From positions 24,881-88,880 of the forward strand of contig NZ_JACCKA010000091.1 of NCBI RefSeq assembly GCF_013425525.1: a stretch of 64,000 bases of DNA, written 5' to 3'. Below the pieces are notes generated by a model. It searched no databases. It had not been told where the DNA came from and worked only from the letters and a program-made list of their open reading frames with translations. Positions 20,753-30,023 of the stretch are shown in pieces. The DNA is from Luteimonas salinisoli (GTDB taxonomy: Bacteria > Pseudomonadota > Gammaproteobacteria > Xanthomonadales > Xanthomonadaceae). The position numbers and the translations under genes are program-made. Each line of letters starts with the position of its first letter. Within the stretch, counting starts at the first letter, position 1.

Positions 20753-20890
20753 TATAACCTCAAGTGGCCTTGGACTCGACGACGCGTCGACGTTCGGACC
20801 AGAGCTTCGCTACGTCCCACCCTACGAGAGCGTGAGCGCGATCGCTCCCTCGGCAGCTGCCGTCGGAGCGACCCGCGACCCTCCACCCTC

Positions 20891-21007
20891 TCCCTGGTGA
20901 CAATAGCTGCGTGGAACCACCCGATCCCATTCCGAACTCGGAAGTGAAACGCGTACGCGCCGATGGTAGTGTGCACTCAGCATGCGAGAGTAGGTCATCG
21001 CCAGGGT
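20891..21007 (+). rRNA. rrf: 5S ribosomal RNA
   Basis: About 117 bases, with terminal helix CCCTGGTGAC / GTCATCGCCAGGG and the conserved inner blocks CCCATTCCGAACTCGGAAG and CGCCGATGGTAGTGTG. It closes the rRNA operon and is followed at once by a strong terminator. Confidence 0.97.
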
Positions 21008-21017
21008 TTTTACCCGG

Positions 21018-21052
21018 AAACCCCGCAGCCTGGCTGCGGGGTTTCTTCTTTG
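21018..21052 (+). terminator. Intrinsic terminator of the rRNA operon
   Basis: A 12-base-pair stem, AAACCCCGCAGC / GCTGCGGGGTTT, with a 3-base loop, followed by CTTCTTTG. It lies 11 bases after 5S. The following 210 bases to the end of rpiA hold no recognised feature. Confidence 0.92.
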
Positions 21053-21261
21053 TGCGAACGAAATCGGGTCGGAGTCGACTATCCCGCGAACCTGGAGGCG
21101 GATCGCTACCGGCAACGAAAAGTCGAGCCCACCCCCAGCGGCGATGCGTCGGGTATCGTCTTCCCGCCTTCGCGGGAGTGGCCGCTCAGGAGCGGTCCGT
21201 TATCCGACCAAGCAAGTGCGTTCGACTCCCAGGCCGGTTTGGGGCCGTGCGGCTGGCTGAC

Positions 21262-21909
21262 TCAGAGCAGCTGCGGGGGCTCGCCACCGACGATGACGAT
21301 GTCAGCCGGGCGGCGTGCGAACAGTCCAACGGCGACGACCCCGGGAATCTGGTTGAGTTCGCGTTCCACCACCAGCGGCTCGGCGATCGCCAGCCCGTGC
21401 ACGTCCAGGATCCAGTTGCCGTTGTCGGTCACGGTGCCCTCGCGCCAGACGGGCTGGCCGCCCGTGGCTGCGAGGATCGCCCGCGCCGCCAGGCTGCGGG
21501 CCATCGGGATCACTTCCACCGGCAGCGGAAAACGGCCGAGCACCGGGACCTGCTTGGCCGGGTCGATGATGCAGACGAAGCGCTCGCTGGCCTCGGCGAT
21601 GATCTTTTCCCGCGTCAGGGCTGCGCCGCCGCCCTTGATCAGGCGCTTGTGCGGATCGCATTCGTCGGCGCCGTCGACGTAGAGCGGCAGCGGCCCGACC
21701 GCGTTCAGGTCCATGACCTCGATGCCGTGGCTACGCAGGCGTTCGGTGCTCTGTTCCGAACTGGAGACGGCGCCGGCGATGCGGTCGCGCATCCGTCCGA
21801 GCGCGTCGATGAAGTAGGTCACCGTCGAACCGGTGCCGACCCCCACGATCATGCCGTCCTCGACGTAGTCGATGGCCTTTTCGCCGGCGAGGCGTTTCGC
21901 TGCGGACAT
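21262..21909 (-). CDS. rpiA: Ribose-5-phosphate isomerase A
   Basis: A 215-residue cytoplasmic enzyme interconverting ribose-5-phosphate and ribulose-5-phosphate in the pentose phosphate pathway. Motifs are GVGTGSTV (residues about 25-32), VDGADECDP with the catalytic Asp residues, and [12 protein letters not shown]. The start [13 protein letters not shown] is preceded by GGAG with a 5-base gap and matches relatives. An ATG 15 bases earlier (21924) overlaps the EVE-gene stop as ATGA and is the alternative. It is the last gene of the run 5-FTHF cyclo-ligase - EVE - rpiA. Confidence 0.95.
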   Translation of the reverse strand: MSAAKRLAGEKAIDYVEDGMIVGVGTGSTVTYFIDALGRMRDRIAGAVSSSEQSTERLRSHGIEVMDLNAVGPLPLYVDGADECDPHKRLIKGGGAALTREKIIAEASERFVCIIDPAKQVPVLGRFPLPVEVIPMARSLAARAILAATGGQPVWREGTVTDNGNWILDVHGLAIAEPLVVERELNQIPGVVAVGLFARRPADIVIVGGEPPQLL

Positions 21910-21920
21910 GATGGCTCCGG

Positions 21921-22387
<467 letters not shown>

Positions 22388-22391
<4 letters not shown>

Positions 22392-22975
22392 GTGCTGCCA
22401 GGGCGCGGGTGGGTGGCGGATTCGGTGCAGACCGCGTCGACCGGGACGTCCCAGTCCGCTGCCGGCAGGGCCGCGACGCGCTGCGCCTCGAACGCGGCGC
22501 CCACCAGCAGCGGCGGCGCTCCGGATTCGCGACGGAAGGCGAAGGTGCGATCGTACCAGCCGGCGCCCATGCCGAGCCGGTTGCCGGCGGCGTCGAATCC
22601 CACCAGCGGCAGGATCGCCAGGGCCAGCGCTTCGCCGCCGATCAGCGATGCGGGCGCGACGTCGGGCTCCGGGATCCCGTAGCGATTGGCGACGAGCGGA
22701 TCTCCCGCCCGCCACGGCGCGAAGCGCAGCCGCGAGTCCTCGCAGAGGACCGGCAGGCAGTACACCAGCGGCGGGGGCAGCCGCAGCTGCCAGACGTGCA
22801 GGGCGATCTCGCCGTCGCTGGCCCAGTACCCCGCGGCGTATCCGCTCCCGGGGAGATCGGGAAACGCAAGCAGGCGCTGCGCGAGCGCCTCGGCAGCGGC
22901 GATGCGGGCGGCGGCGGGAATCGCGCGTCGCCGATCGCGCAGGTCGCGGCGAAGGGCCGCGCGGTCGTCGGTCAT
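22388..22975 (-). CDS. 5-formyltetrahydrofolate cyclo-ligase
   Basis: A 195-residue folate enzyme that converts 5-formyl-THF to 5,10-methenyl-THF with ATP (YgfA/Fau family). The N-terminus [12 protein letters not shown] holds the substrate-binding arginine/lysine patch. The segment GIPEPD-VAP and the signature [15 protein letters not shown] (a GxGxGYYDR variant with Trp) are present near residue 140. Gene order zapA - 6S RNA - this gene is conserved from E. coli through many proteobacteria and supports the call. Its start lies 125 bases after the 6S RNA 3' end. Confidence 0.94.
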
Positions 22976-23066
22976 CTGGCGGAACGCAGGAAGGCCAGCC
23001 GGGATTGTGCCCGCCGGCGCGCCGGCGGCAAAGCCCCGAGGGACTGCGCCGCCAGCGGGCGCTGCG

Positions 23067-23087
23067 GCGCGGGCAAGAAGCCCGCGC
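23067..23087 (-). other. Hairpin downstream of 6S RNA
   Basis: A perfect 7-base-pair inverted repeat, GCGCGGG / CCCGCGC, around the loop CAAGAAG lies 14 bases beyond the predicted 6S RNA 3' end. There is no T-run after it on the minus strand, so it may be a processing or partial termination structure rather than a classical terminator. The rest of 22976-23100 is featureless. Confidence 0.5.
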
Positions 23088-23100
23088 GGAAAAGAGGTAC

Positions 23101-23283
23101 GTCCTCCGCCATGGCGATGCGCGCGAAACGACCTTGAACCCGGGGTTCAAGTGGGAACGCCGTGCTTCCATCGGGCTTCCCGCTGCGAGGCGGACATGCA
23201 CACCCGGAAACCGCTGCGTCCCCGAGGTCGTCGTTAAGGGACAAGGCGAATGTTTGCGCACGCCGTCGAACACGGCAGAGGAC
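23101..23283 (-). ncRNA. ssrS: 6S RNA
   Basis: A structured RNA of about 183 nt on the minus strand that mimics an open promoter and binds sigma70 RNA polymerase. The terminal helix pairs GTCCTCTGCCGTG (5' end) with CATGGCGGAGGAC (3' end), allowing G-U pairs. The hallmark ACTTGAACCCCGGGTTCAAGG near the 3' side matches the E. coli 6S element CCTTGAACCAAGGGTTCAAGG. Its location between zapA and 5-FTHF cyclo-ligase is the classical ssrS locus, and the length equals that of E. coli (184 nt). A promoter lies just upstream. Confidence 0.92.
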
Positions 23284-23291
23284 GCAGCGCC

Positions 23292-23319
23292 AGTATAGCC
23301 CGGACGGTCGGTCCGCCAA
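23292..23319 (-). promoter_or_regulatory. 6S RNA promoter
   Basis: On the minus strand, a -35-like TTGGCG (23319-23314) and a -10 TATACT (23297-23292) are 16 bases apart. The -10 ends 8 bases before the predicted 6S 5' end, the right distance for a sigma70 start. Confidence 0.75.
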
Positions 23320-23426
23320 GTCCGTTTGTCGGCAGGAGGACGACGCGATTGCGTCGCCGTTCAAGTCGGCGCTTATCGGCGGCACCGACGTTGCGGTCGT
23401 GGCGTGCGCGGGGCAAGGTGCAGTGG

Positions 23427-23723
23427 TCAGCCGACGTCCGCTGCTGCGTCGAGCCTGCGCTGCAGTTCCCCCAGCGCACGCGCCAGTTCGCGCTCGCGTC
23501 GCCCCTGCTCGTTGCGCAGCTGCTCGAGCTCGTGGGCCAGGTTCAGGGCGGCGAGCACGGCGACGCGGTCGACCGCGGCCATGCGGTTGGCGCCGCGCAC
23601 CTCGCGCATCCTGGTGTCGAGCAGCCGCGCCGCCGACATCAGCGCGTCGCGGCCGTCGGCCTCCACGCCGACGGTGTACTCGCGGTCCAGCACGCGGACG
23701 TTGACCGGCTCGGAGGCGCTCAC
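23427..23723 (-). CDS. zapA: Cell division protein ZapA
   Basis: A 98-residue FtsZ-ring-associated protein. The N-terminal strand region VNVRVLDREYTVGVEADG is followed by ALMSAARLLDTRMREVRG and the long coiled-coil dimerisation helix LNLAHELEQLRNEQGRRERELARALGELQRRL. ZapA bundles FtsZ filaments at midcell. The ATG overlaps the stop of the zapB-like gene upstream (ATGA, 23720-23723), and the 6S RNA promoter begins about 108 bases downstream. Family and position agree with ygfE/zapA of other gammaproteobacteria. Confidence 0.93.
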   Translation of the reverse strand: MSASEPVNVRVLDREYTVGVEADGRDALMSAARLLDTRMREVRGANRMAAVDRVAVLAALNLAHELEQLRNEQGRRERELARALGELQRRLDAAADVG

Positions 23724-23944
23724 GTGTGCTGCTCCAGGGACTTGAGCCGCGCGATCATCGCCTCCACGCGCGAGCGTGCCTGTTCGTTCTTGGCCAGCAG
23801 CTGCGAGCGGTCGCTGGCGAGCTGCTCGTGCTGCTGCCGCAGGCTGCGGTTCTCTTCGGACAGCCGGCGGGCGCGATCGACCAGTTCGTCGATGCGCGCG
23901 ACCATGGCGTGCAGCTGGGCGATCGGATCCTGGTTTTCCATCAC
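23720..23944 (-). CDS. Small coiled-coil protein, ZapB-like (TIGR02449-type)
   Basis: A 74-residue protein that is essentially one long coiled coil: IAQLHAMVARIDELVDRARRLSEEN, then heptad Leu/Gln/Arg repeats to the C-terminus. Short coiled-coil proteins directly upstream of zapA are common in Pseudomonas and Xanthomonadaceae and are thought to belong to the division machinery, by analogy with ZapB. Direct evidence for function is lacking. It overlaps zapA by four bases and starts 28 bases after the end of the GGDEF-EAL gene. Confidence 0.82.
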   Translation of the reverse strand: MMENQDPIAQLHAMVARIDELVDRARRLSEENRSLRQQHEQLASDRSQLLAKNEQARSRVEAMIARLKSLEQHT

Positions 23945-23972
23945 GGCAAGATAGGCAGGCGGCGGGGGGCGG

Positions 23973-26192
23973 TCAAGGCGAGACGGAGGGCATCTGGCGA
24001 CGGCCCGCGTCCTGCGCCCGGGTCCAGTTGCGGATGAAGGCGAGGCAGGCGTGCGGGTCGAGGGGTTGGGCCAGCCAGAAGCCCTGGATCTCGTCGCATC
24101 GGTGCTGCGACAGGAATCGCAGCTGGGCTTCGGTCTCCACCCCCTCGGCGACCACGTTCAGGCCCAGCGAGTGGGCCATGGTGATCACCGTGCTGGTGAT
24201 GGCGGCGTCCTCCGGGTCGTGACTGAGGTCGTCGATGAAGGCCTTGTCGATCTTGATCGTGGTGATCGGCAGGCGCTTGAGGTAGGCCAGCGAGGAGTAG
24301 CCCGTGCCGAAGTCGTCGATCGCCAGCGACACGCCGAGGGTCCGGAACGCCTGCAGCTTGGCGGCGGTCTGCTCGGCGTTGGCCATGAGCACGCTTTCGG
24401 TCAGCTCCAGCTCTAGCGCCTCCGGGGCCAGGCCGACGTCGGCCAGCACCCGCTGCACCACTCCCGGGAAGTCGCCGCGCAGCAGTTGCAGCACCGAGAC
24501 GTTCACCGCGACCGTCAGGCCGCCCAGCCCGTGCTGCTGCCAGCGGCGTAGGGTCAGGCAGGCCTCGCGAAGCACCCATTCGCCGATCTCCAGGATCAGG
24601 CCGCTCTCCTCGGCGAGCGGGATGAAGTCCGCCGGGGCGATCTCGCCGTGCTCGTCGCTGGACCAGCGCAGCAGCGCTTCGACCCCGGTGATCCGCGAGT
24701 CGGCCAGGGCGAGGCGCGGCTGGAAGGCCAGTCGCAGCTCGCCGCGGTCGAGCACCTTGCGCAGCGCCCCCGACAGCGTGGCGCGCTGCCGCGTGGCCAC
24801 GTCCATCGCATCGTCGTAGCGCATGAAGGTGCGGCGGCCGGCGGCCTTGGCCTGGTACATGGCGGTGTCGGCGCGCTTGAGCAGGGCGGTGGGCACGTGG
24901 CCGTGGTCGGGATACAGGCTGATTCCGATCGAGGTGGAGATCGCGATCTCCTGGCGCTCGTCGAGCAGCAGCGGCGCCTCGAAGGCCATGATGATCTCGC
25001 GCGCGGTGCGCTCGGCCGCTTCCGGCGTTTCCAGATTCTCCAGCACCACGGTGAACTCGTCCCCGGACAGTCGCGCCACGGTGTGGTGCTGGCCAACGGT
25101 GTCCTGCAGCCGCTTGGCGGCCGCGCGCAGGATCCGGTCGCCTGCGGCATGGCCGAGCGAATCGTTGATGTCCTTGAAGCGGTCGAGGTCGAGGAACAGC
25201 ACGGCAATGCGGCTGCCCTGGCGGCGCGCGCGCACGATCGCGCGCGACAGGCGTTCGGACAGCAGCGCCCGGTTCGGAAGATTGGTCAGGGTGTCGAAGT
25301 TCGCCAGGTAGCGCAGCTCCTGCTCGGCGCGCTTCTGCCGGGTGATGTCGTTGAGCACGGTGACGTAGAGCACGTCGTTCTCGTGGCCGCCCGACACCAG
25401 GCTGGCTTCGATCGAGCAGAGGAATTCCTCGCCGTCCTTGCGCCGCTGCCACATCTCGCCGCTCCAGCGGCCGTGGCGGATCAGCTGCCTGCGGATATGG
25501 CCATAGAACGCGGCGTCGTGCTGGCTGCTGTCGAGCAGGTCGGCATTGGCGCCGATCGCTTCCTGCTCCTCGTATCCGGTGATGCGCAGGAAGGCGGGAT
25601 TGACCGAGACGAAGTGGAAATCGCGGTCGACCACGGACACCGCCTCGCTCATGCTGTGCAGCACCTCGCTGGCGATCCGACGATCTCGGTCGGCCTGCCG
25701 GCTGTCGGTGATGTCGAGCGCGGTGCCTGCCACGCGCAGGGCCCTGCCGCTGCTGTCGCGGCGTACCACGCGCCCACGGGCGCGCACCCAGACCGGATCG
25801 GGTCCGTCCAGCAGCACCCTTGCCTCGGCCAGAAAGCTCCTGTCGATGCCGTCCAGGTGCTGCTGCAACTGCCGCCGCGCGGGTTCGATGTCGTCCGGGT
25901 GCAGCAGCCGCACCGGATCGAACACCCGCTCGACCATGACGTCGGAGCGGTCGCGTGGGCCTGCTTCGACCTGCAGCAGCCGGAGGCGGTCCTGGACCAC
26001 GTCGTATTCCCAGTAGTGCTCGCCGGTCGCCCAGAGCGCCATCATCAGGCGTTCTTCGCGGTCGCGCAGCGCCTTCATGCGCCGGCGCTGCTGCGCGCGG
26101 CGGCGCAGCAGCCAGGCCAGGGCCGCGGCGAGCGCCGTCAACAGGACGATCGCAGCGCCCAGCAGGCGCGGGTCGGCGGGATCGGTCAGCAC
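23973..26192 (-). CDS. PAS-GGDEF-EAL c-di-GMP signalling protein
   Basis: A 739-residue membrane-anchored protein with dual c-di-GMP domains. There is a single hydrophobic helix (residues about 8-27) followed by an Arg-rich linker, two PAS-like regions (about 45-165 and 170-290), a GGDEF domain (about 295-460) with LSGDEFTVV, and an EAL domain (about 475-735) with GVEALLRW, ELTESVLM, DDFGTGYSSLAYLKRLP and IKIDKAFI. The EAL residues for metal binding look complete, so phosphodiesterase activity is likely; SGDEF is a variant that can still be active. The start GTG at 26192 has an AGGGGC sequence 5 bases before it; no ATG lies near. It stands between the zapA and ygfB groups. Confidence 0.9.
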   Translation of the reverse strand: MLTDPADPRLLGAAIVLLTALAAALAWLLRRRAQQRRRMKALRDREERLMMALWATGEHYWEYDVVQDRLRLLQVEAGPRDRSDVMVERVFDPVRLLHPDDIEPARRQLQQHLDGIDRSFLAEARVLLDGPDPVWVRARGRVVRRDSSGRALRVAGTALDITDSRQADRDRRIASEVLHSMSEAVSVVDRDFHFVSVNPAFLRITGYEEQEAIGANADLLDSSQHDAAFYGHIRRQLIRHGRWSGEMWQRRKDGEEFLCSIEASLVSGGHENDVLYVTVLNDITRQKRAEQELRYLANFDTLTNLPNRALLSERLSRAIVRARRQGSRIAVLFLDLDRFKDINDSLGHAAGDRILRAAAKRLQDTVGQHHTVARLSGDEFTVVLENLETPEAAERTAREIIMAFEAPLLLDERQEIAISTSIGISLYPDHGHVPTALLKRADTAMYQAKAAGRRTFMRYDDAMDVATRQRATLSGALRKVLDRGELRLAFQPRLALADSRITGVEALLRWSSDEHGEIAPADFIPLAEESGLILEIGEWVLREACLTLRRWQQHGLGGLTVAVNVSVLQLLRGDFPGVVQRVLADVGLAPEALELELTESVLMANAEQTAAKLQAFRTLGVSLAIDDFGTGYSSLAYLKRLPITTIKIDKAFIDDLSHDPEDAAITSTVITMAHSLGLNVVAEGVETEAQLRFLSQHRCDEIQGFWLAQPLDPHACLAFIRNWTRAQDAGRRQMPSVSP

Positions 26193-26315
26193 TGCAGCCC
26201 CTGGGTGCCGCAGAGTTGCGGCCGGGCCAGTGTAGGCGCCCGCCGGGCCGGTCAACAAGCCGGCGCCGGCATCGTTGGTACACTGGCGTTCCAAGGATTT
26301 GCGGCGAACAGCGAC

Positions 26316-26855
26316 GTGACCGAACCCCTTCCTTCCCTGGCCGAGGTGCACGGCGCATGCCGATCGGCCGGACTGGGCATCGCTGCCACCGAACTGCACG
26401 GCAGCCTGTGCGGCTGGCTGGCGGGGGGCGGCGCGGACGGCCCCGGCTGGCTGAACCGGGTCCTGGTGGACGAATCGGTGCCGGAGCCCGGCGACGCCCT
26501 CGAGCAACTGCGCCGCGCCAGCGTCACCCAACTGGAAGACCGCAGCTTCGCCTTCCAGCTGCTGCTTCCCGACGCCGACGCGACCCTGTACGAGCGCAGT
26601 GCGGCGCTGTTCGACTGGTGCCGCGGATTCCTGGGCGGGTTCGGGCTGGCGGGCGGGCAGGCGCCTCCATTGTCCGAAGAGGGGCGCGAGGCGCTCGCGG
26701 ATCTCGCCAAGCTGGCCGCAGCCACGCCGCAGGAGGGAGGCGACCAGGAGGACGAGGCCGCGCTGGCGGAGATAGAGGAGTTCGTGCGGGTGGCGGTGCT
26801 GCTGCTGCACGGCGACTGCGCGCTCGGCCCTCGCCACCGGCAGCGACTGAACTGA
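26316..26855 (+). CDS. ygfB: UPF0149 family protein YgfB
   Basis: A 179-residue all-helical UPF0149 protein. The N-terminus TELHGSLCGWLAGGG is the family signature, followed by FQLLLPDADATLYERSAALFDWCRGFLGGFGLAG and an acidic C-terminal part (GGDQEDEAALAEIEEFVRVAVLLL). Its neighbour pepP confirms the classical ygfB-pepP order. In Pseudomonas, YgfB has been linked to regulation of the AmpC-related pathway; here that is only inference. The start is GTG (26316); the in-frame sequence upstream is not family-like. It diverges from the GGDEF-EAL gene with 123 bases between. Confidence 0.92.
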   Translation: MTEPLPSLAEVHGACRSAGLGIAATELHGSLCGWLAGGGADGPGWLNRVLVDESVPEPGDALEQLRRASVTQLEDRSFAFQLLLPDADATLYERSAALFDWCRGFLGGFGLAGGQAPPLSEEGREALADLAKLAAATPQEGGDQEDEAALAEIEEFVRVAVLLLHGDCALGPRHRQRLN

Positions 26856-26925
26856 TGACCTGGATGCGCATGGCGCACCGGGCGGCCGGCACGGCGCTTC
26901 GCCATCCGCCTCCCGGCACCGCCGC

Positions 26926-28287
26926 ATGACCCGAACCACCGGCATCTCCCTCGCCGCCTACGCGCGCCGCCGCCGCCAGCTGATGCGGATGGCGGGTCCG
27001 GACGCGATGGTCGTGGTGCCCTCGGCGCCCGAACGCGTTCGCAGCCGCGATACCCACCATCCGTACCGCCAGGATTCAGATCTCTGGTACCTGGCCGGTT
27101 TCGCCGAACCGGAGGCGGTGCTGGTGCTGGTGCCCGGCCGCAGCCATGGCGAGTCGCTGCTGTTCTGCCGCGAGCGCGACCCCGACCGCGAGGGTTGGGA
27201 CGGACCGCGCATCGGTCCGGACGCTGCGGTGGACGTGCTGGGCATGGACGATGCCTATCCGATCGACGACCTCGACGAGATCCTGCCAGGCCTGCTCGAG
27301 GGCCGGACCCGCGTCTACTACCACTTCGGCCGCGACACCGAATTCGATCTCAAGCTGATCGGCTGGCTCAACCGCGTGCGCGCCCAGGCGCGGCTCGGTG
27401 CGCAGCCGCCGCACGAGTTCCTGGAACTGGGGCACCTGCTCGACGAGATGCGCCTGTTCAAGTCGCGCGACGAGGTGAAGCTGATGCGCCGCGCGGCGAG
27501 GATCAGCGTGCGCGCCCATCAGGCGGCGATGCGCGCAGCACGCCCCGGCATGCACGAGTACGAGCTGCAGGCCGCGCTCGAGTACGAATTCCGCCGCAGC
27601 GACGCGGTGCCCGCCTACGAGACCATCGTCGGCGCCGGGAACAACGCCTGCGTGCTGCACTATCGCGCCAACGCCGCCCGGGCCGCCGCCGGCGAACTGG
27701 TGCTGGTCGATGCCGGCGCCGAGTACCGGGGATACGCCGCCGACATCACCCGGACCTTCCCGGTGGACGGCCGCTTCGCGCCGGCGCAGCGCGCGCTGCA
27801 CGACCTCGTGGCCGCGGCCCAGGCCGCTGGGATCGCGCAGGCACGGCCGGGCGTGCCCTACGACGCGGTGCACGAGGCCGCGGTGGCGACCCTCACCGAG
27901 GGACTGCTGCGGCTCGGCCTGCTCAAGGGCAGGCTCGAAAAGCAGCTGGCCAGCGGCGGCTACCGGCGCTACTTCCGGCACAAGACCGGGCACTGGATCG
28001 GCCTGGACGTGCACGACGTCGGCGAGTATCGGGTCGACGGCCAATCGCGGCTGCTCGAGCCCGGCATGGCCTTCACCGTCGAGCCGGGTCTCTACGTCCC
28101 GGCCGACGACGACAGCGTGGCGGCGAAGTGGCGCGGCATCGGCATCCGCATCGAGGACGATCTGCTGGTGACCCGCGACGGCCACGAGTTGCTGACCGAC
28201 GGTCTGGCGCGGTCCGCCGACGAGATCGAGGCGTTCATGGCGGGCGCCCGACCCGCGGGGGTCAGTCGGCGAACGCCTCGCGGGTGA
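26926..28287 (+). CDS. pepP: Xaa-Pro aminopeptidase
   Basis: A 453-residue cytoplasmic metallopeptidase that removes N-terminal residues preceding proline. The N-terminal AMP_N domain (residues 1-170; QDSDLWYLAGFAEPEAVLVLVPG) is followed by the pita-bread peptidase domain. Metal ligands are seen in LVDAGAEYRGYAADITRTFP, HKTGHWIGLDVHDVG, FTVEPGLYVP and GIRIEDDLLVT. Length is the usual one. It lies 70 bases after ygfB. Its 3' end overlaps the convergent pepQ-type gene by 26 bases, so the two stop codons lie in each other's coding sequence. Confidence 0.96.
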   Translation: MTRTTGISLAAYARRRRQLMRMAGPDAMVVVPSAPERVRSRDTHHPYRQDSDLWYLAGFAEPEAVLVLVPGRSHGESLLFCRERDPDREGWDGPRIGPDAAVDVLGMDDAYPIDDLDEILPGLLEGRTRVYYHFGRDTEFDLKLIGWLNRVRAQARLGAQPPHEFLELGHLLDEMRLFKSRDEVKLMRRAARISVRAHQAAMRAARPGMHEYELQAALEYEFRRSDAVPAYETIVGAGNNACVLHYRANAARAAAGELVLVDAGAEYRGYAADITRTFPVDGRFAPAQRALHDLVAAAQAAGIAQARPGVPYDAVHEAAVATLTEGLLRLGLLKGRLEKQLASGGYRRYFRHKTGHWIGLDVHDVGEYRVDGQSRLLEPGMAFTVEPGLYVPADDDSVAAKWRGIGIRIEDDLLVTRDGHELLTDGLARSADEIEAFMAGARPAGVSRRTPRG

Positions 28288-29590
28288 GGTTGAGCGGCTC
28301 GCGCTCGGTGACCACGATGTCGTCCTCGATGCGGATGCCGCCGTAGGGACGGAAGGCGTCGACGCGCTCCCAGTCCACCGCGCCGGCGTGCGGTCCCTGG
28401 CGCAGTTCGTCGAGCAGCAGCTCGGCGAAGTACAGTCCAGGCTCGTTGGTCACCACCATCCCGGGGGCCAGGGTCCGCGTCAGCCGCAGGTAGGGGTGGC
28501 CTTCCGGCCTGGCGATGGTGCCGCCGCGCTCGGATTCGGCGAAACCGGCGACGTCGTGCACCTGCAGCCCGATGCCGTGTCCCAGCCCGTGCGGGAAGAA
28601 CTTCGCGCTCACCCCGGACTCCACCGCCGACTCCGCGGACATCGTCAGTATCCCGAACTCGTGCAGCACGCCGGAAAGCTCCAGATGCGCCTGCAGGTGC
28701 AGCTCGCGATAGTCGCGACCGGGGGCGAAGGCGGCCGAGAGCCGCTGTTGCACGGCGTCCACCGCGTCGATCATCCGCTGGAATTCGCCGTCGGTGTCGG
28801 CGGCATGAGTGCGGGTGATGTCGCAGGCGTAGCCGCCGAAGCTGGCGCCGGCGTCGATCAGGAAGCTGCGCAGCGGCCTGGGCGGCACGCGGTCGCGCTC
28901 GGTATAGTGCAGCACCGCGCCGTGGGCGTTGAGCGCCACGATGTTGCTGTAGGGCAGTTCGGCGCTGTCCTGGCCGGCGGCCTGGCAGTACGCCAGGTGG
29001 ATGCCGAACTCGCTGGCGCCGGCGCGGAACGCGCGCTCGGCTGCGCGGTGGCCGCGCACGCCGCGCAGCGTGGCCTGGCGCAGCATCGCGATCTCGTAGG
29101 GCGTCTTGAAGGCGCGATGGTAGTCGAGGTGGTCGAGCACCGGCTGCGGATTGTTGGGCTTGAACGCGCCGTACTGGCCCAACGCGCTCTGTGCCTCGCC
29201 GAGGATCGCGCAGCGCGCGGCGTCGGCCGGCAGGTGCCGCGACGCCTCCTCCGGCTTGCGGATCACCACCAGCTCGAAGTGCTCGGCCCAATACCCGGAA
29301 GGCGCGTCCGGCACCACGTGCCAGTAGTCGAACGGCTGCAGGTACACCAGCTTCGGCCGTCGCCCGGGCGTGACCACCAGCCAGCTGCCGGGATTGCGCG
29401 TCAGCGGGGCCCAGGCCTTGAACTGCGGGTTGACCGCGTAGGGATAGTCGCGATCGTCGAACAGCTGGTAGTGGACGGTGCCGCTGGGGATCACCAGGTG
29501 ATCGAAACCGCCGCGCTCGAGCGCGGTCTCGGCGCGCTGCTGCATCACGGCCAGATGCGCGGCATAAAGGGGTGCGGGGTCGGGAGTCAT
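28262..29590 (-). CDS. pepQ: Xaa-Pro dipeptidase
   Basis: A 442-residue prolidase, a paralogue of PepP, that splits Xaa-Pro dipeptides. The N-terminal region (YQLFDDRDYPYAVNPQFKAW) is typical of PepQ. Catalytic-domain ligands appear in FLIDAGASFGGYACDITRTHA, FPHGLGHGIGLQVHDVAG, VVTNEPGLYF and GGIRIEDDIVVTE. The start MTPDPAPLYAAHLA matches relatives. It is convergent with pepP, sharing 26 bases at the 3' ends, an arrangement that could produce overlapping antisense transcripts. The gap of 79 bases to the PilZ gene holds no other feature. Confidence 0.95.
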   Translation of the reverse strand: MTPDPAPLYAAHLAVMQQRAETALERGGFDHLVIPSGTVHYQLFDDRDYPYAVNPQFKAWAPLTRNPGSWLVVTPGRRPKLVYLQPFDYWHVVPDAPSGYWAEHFELVVIRKPEEASRHLPADAARCAILGEAQSALGQYGAFKPNNPQPVLDHLDYHRAFKTPYEIAMLRQATLRGVRGHRAAERAFRAGASEFGIHLAYCQAAGQDSAELPYSNIVALNAHGAVLHYTERDRVPPRPLRSFLIDAGASFGGYACDITRTHAADTDGEFQRMIDAVDAVQQRLSAAFAPGRDYRELHLQAHLELSGVLHEFGILTMSAESAVESGVSAKFFPHGLGHGIGLQVHDVAGFAESERGGTIARPEGHPYLRLTRTLAPGMVVTNEPGLYFAELLLDELRQGPHAGAVDWERVDAFRPYGGIRIEDDIVVTEREPLNLTREAFAD

Positions 29591-29669
29591 CGGGTCTCGC
29601 GGGTGCCGGAAAGGCCCATTGTCGCGCAGACGCGACGGCGGCCCAAGTCGCCAGGGCCGCCGCCGGGCC

Positions 29670-30023
29670 CTAGACGTACTGGCTGCCCGGCGTGTCGACC
29701 CAGGTGCGCAACTGTCGCGCCTGCTCGTCGTTGAGCCCGATGAACCGCAGTCCCGTCCAGGCTTGCCCGGCGGCGCTGACCTGGTCGGTCCAGAGCAGGT
29801 GCGCCCCCAGTTCCAGGGGATGGTCGCGTCGCTCCCGGCTGCCGGGCAGGGTGAAGCGGAACTGGTAGAGCGCGTCGTTGACCAGCTCGGTGTTGGCCAG
29901 CAGCAGCATGCCGGTCTCGGACAGGTTGGCGATGCGTCCGACCACGTCGCCGGTCATGGCGTCGGTGACGACGATGGTATCCGGCGCCTTGCGGCGGCGC
30001 GCGCGGCGGAATTCCTGGGTCAT
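29670..30023 (-). CDS. PilZ domain protein
   Basis: A 117-residue single PilZ domain, the c-di-GMP receptor fold. The segment RRARRRKAPDTIVVTDAMTGDVVGRIANLSETGMLLL contains the RR..R-type N-terminal switch and an N-x-S-x-x-G version (NLSETG) of the ligand motif D/NxSxxG. Binding is therefore plausible. The ATG overlaps the stop of the DUF1631 gene (ATGA, 30020-30023), so the two are translationally coupled and probably act together. A GGDEF-EAL protein is encoded 4 kb away in the same window. Target process unknown. Confidence 0.9.
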   Translation of the reverse strand: MTQEFRRARRRKAPDTIVVTDAMTGDVVGRIANLSETGMLLLANTELVNDALYQFRFTLPGSRERRDHPLELGAHLLWTDQVSAAGQAWTGLRFIGLNDEQARQLRTWVDTPGSQYV

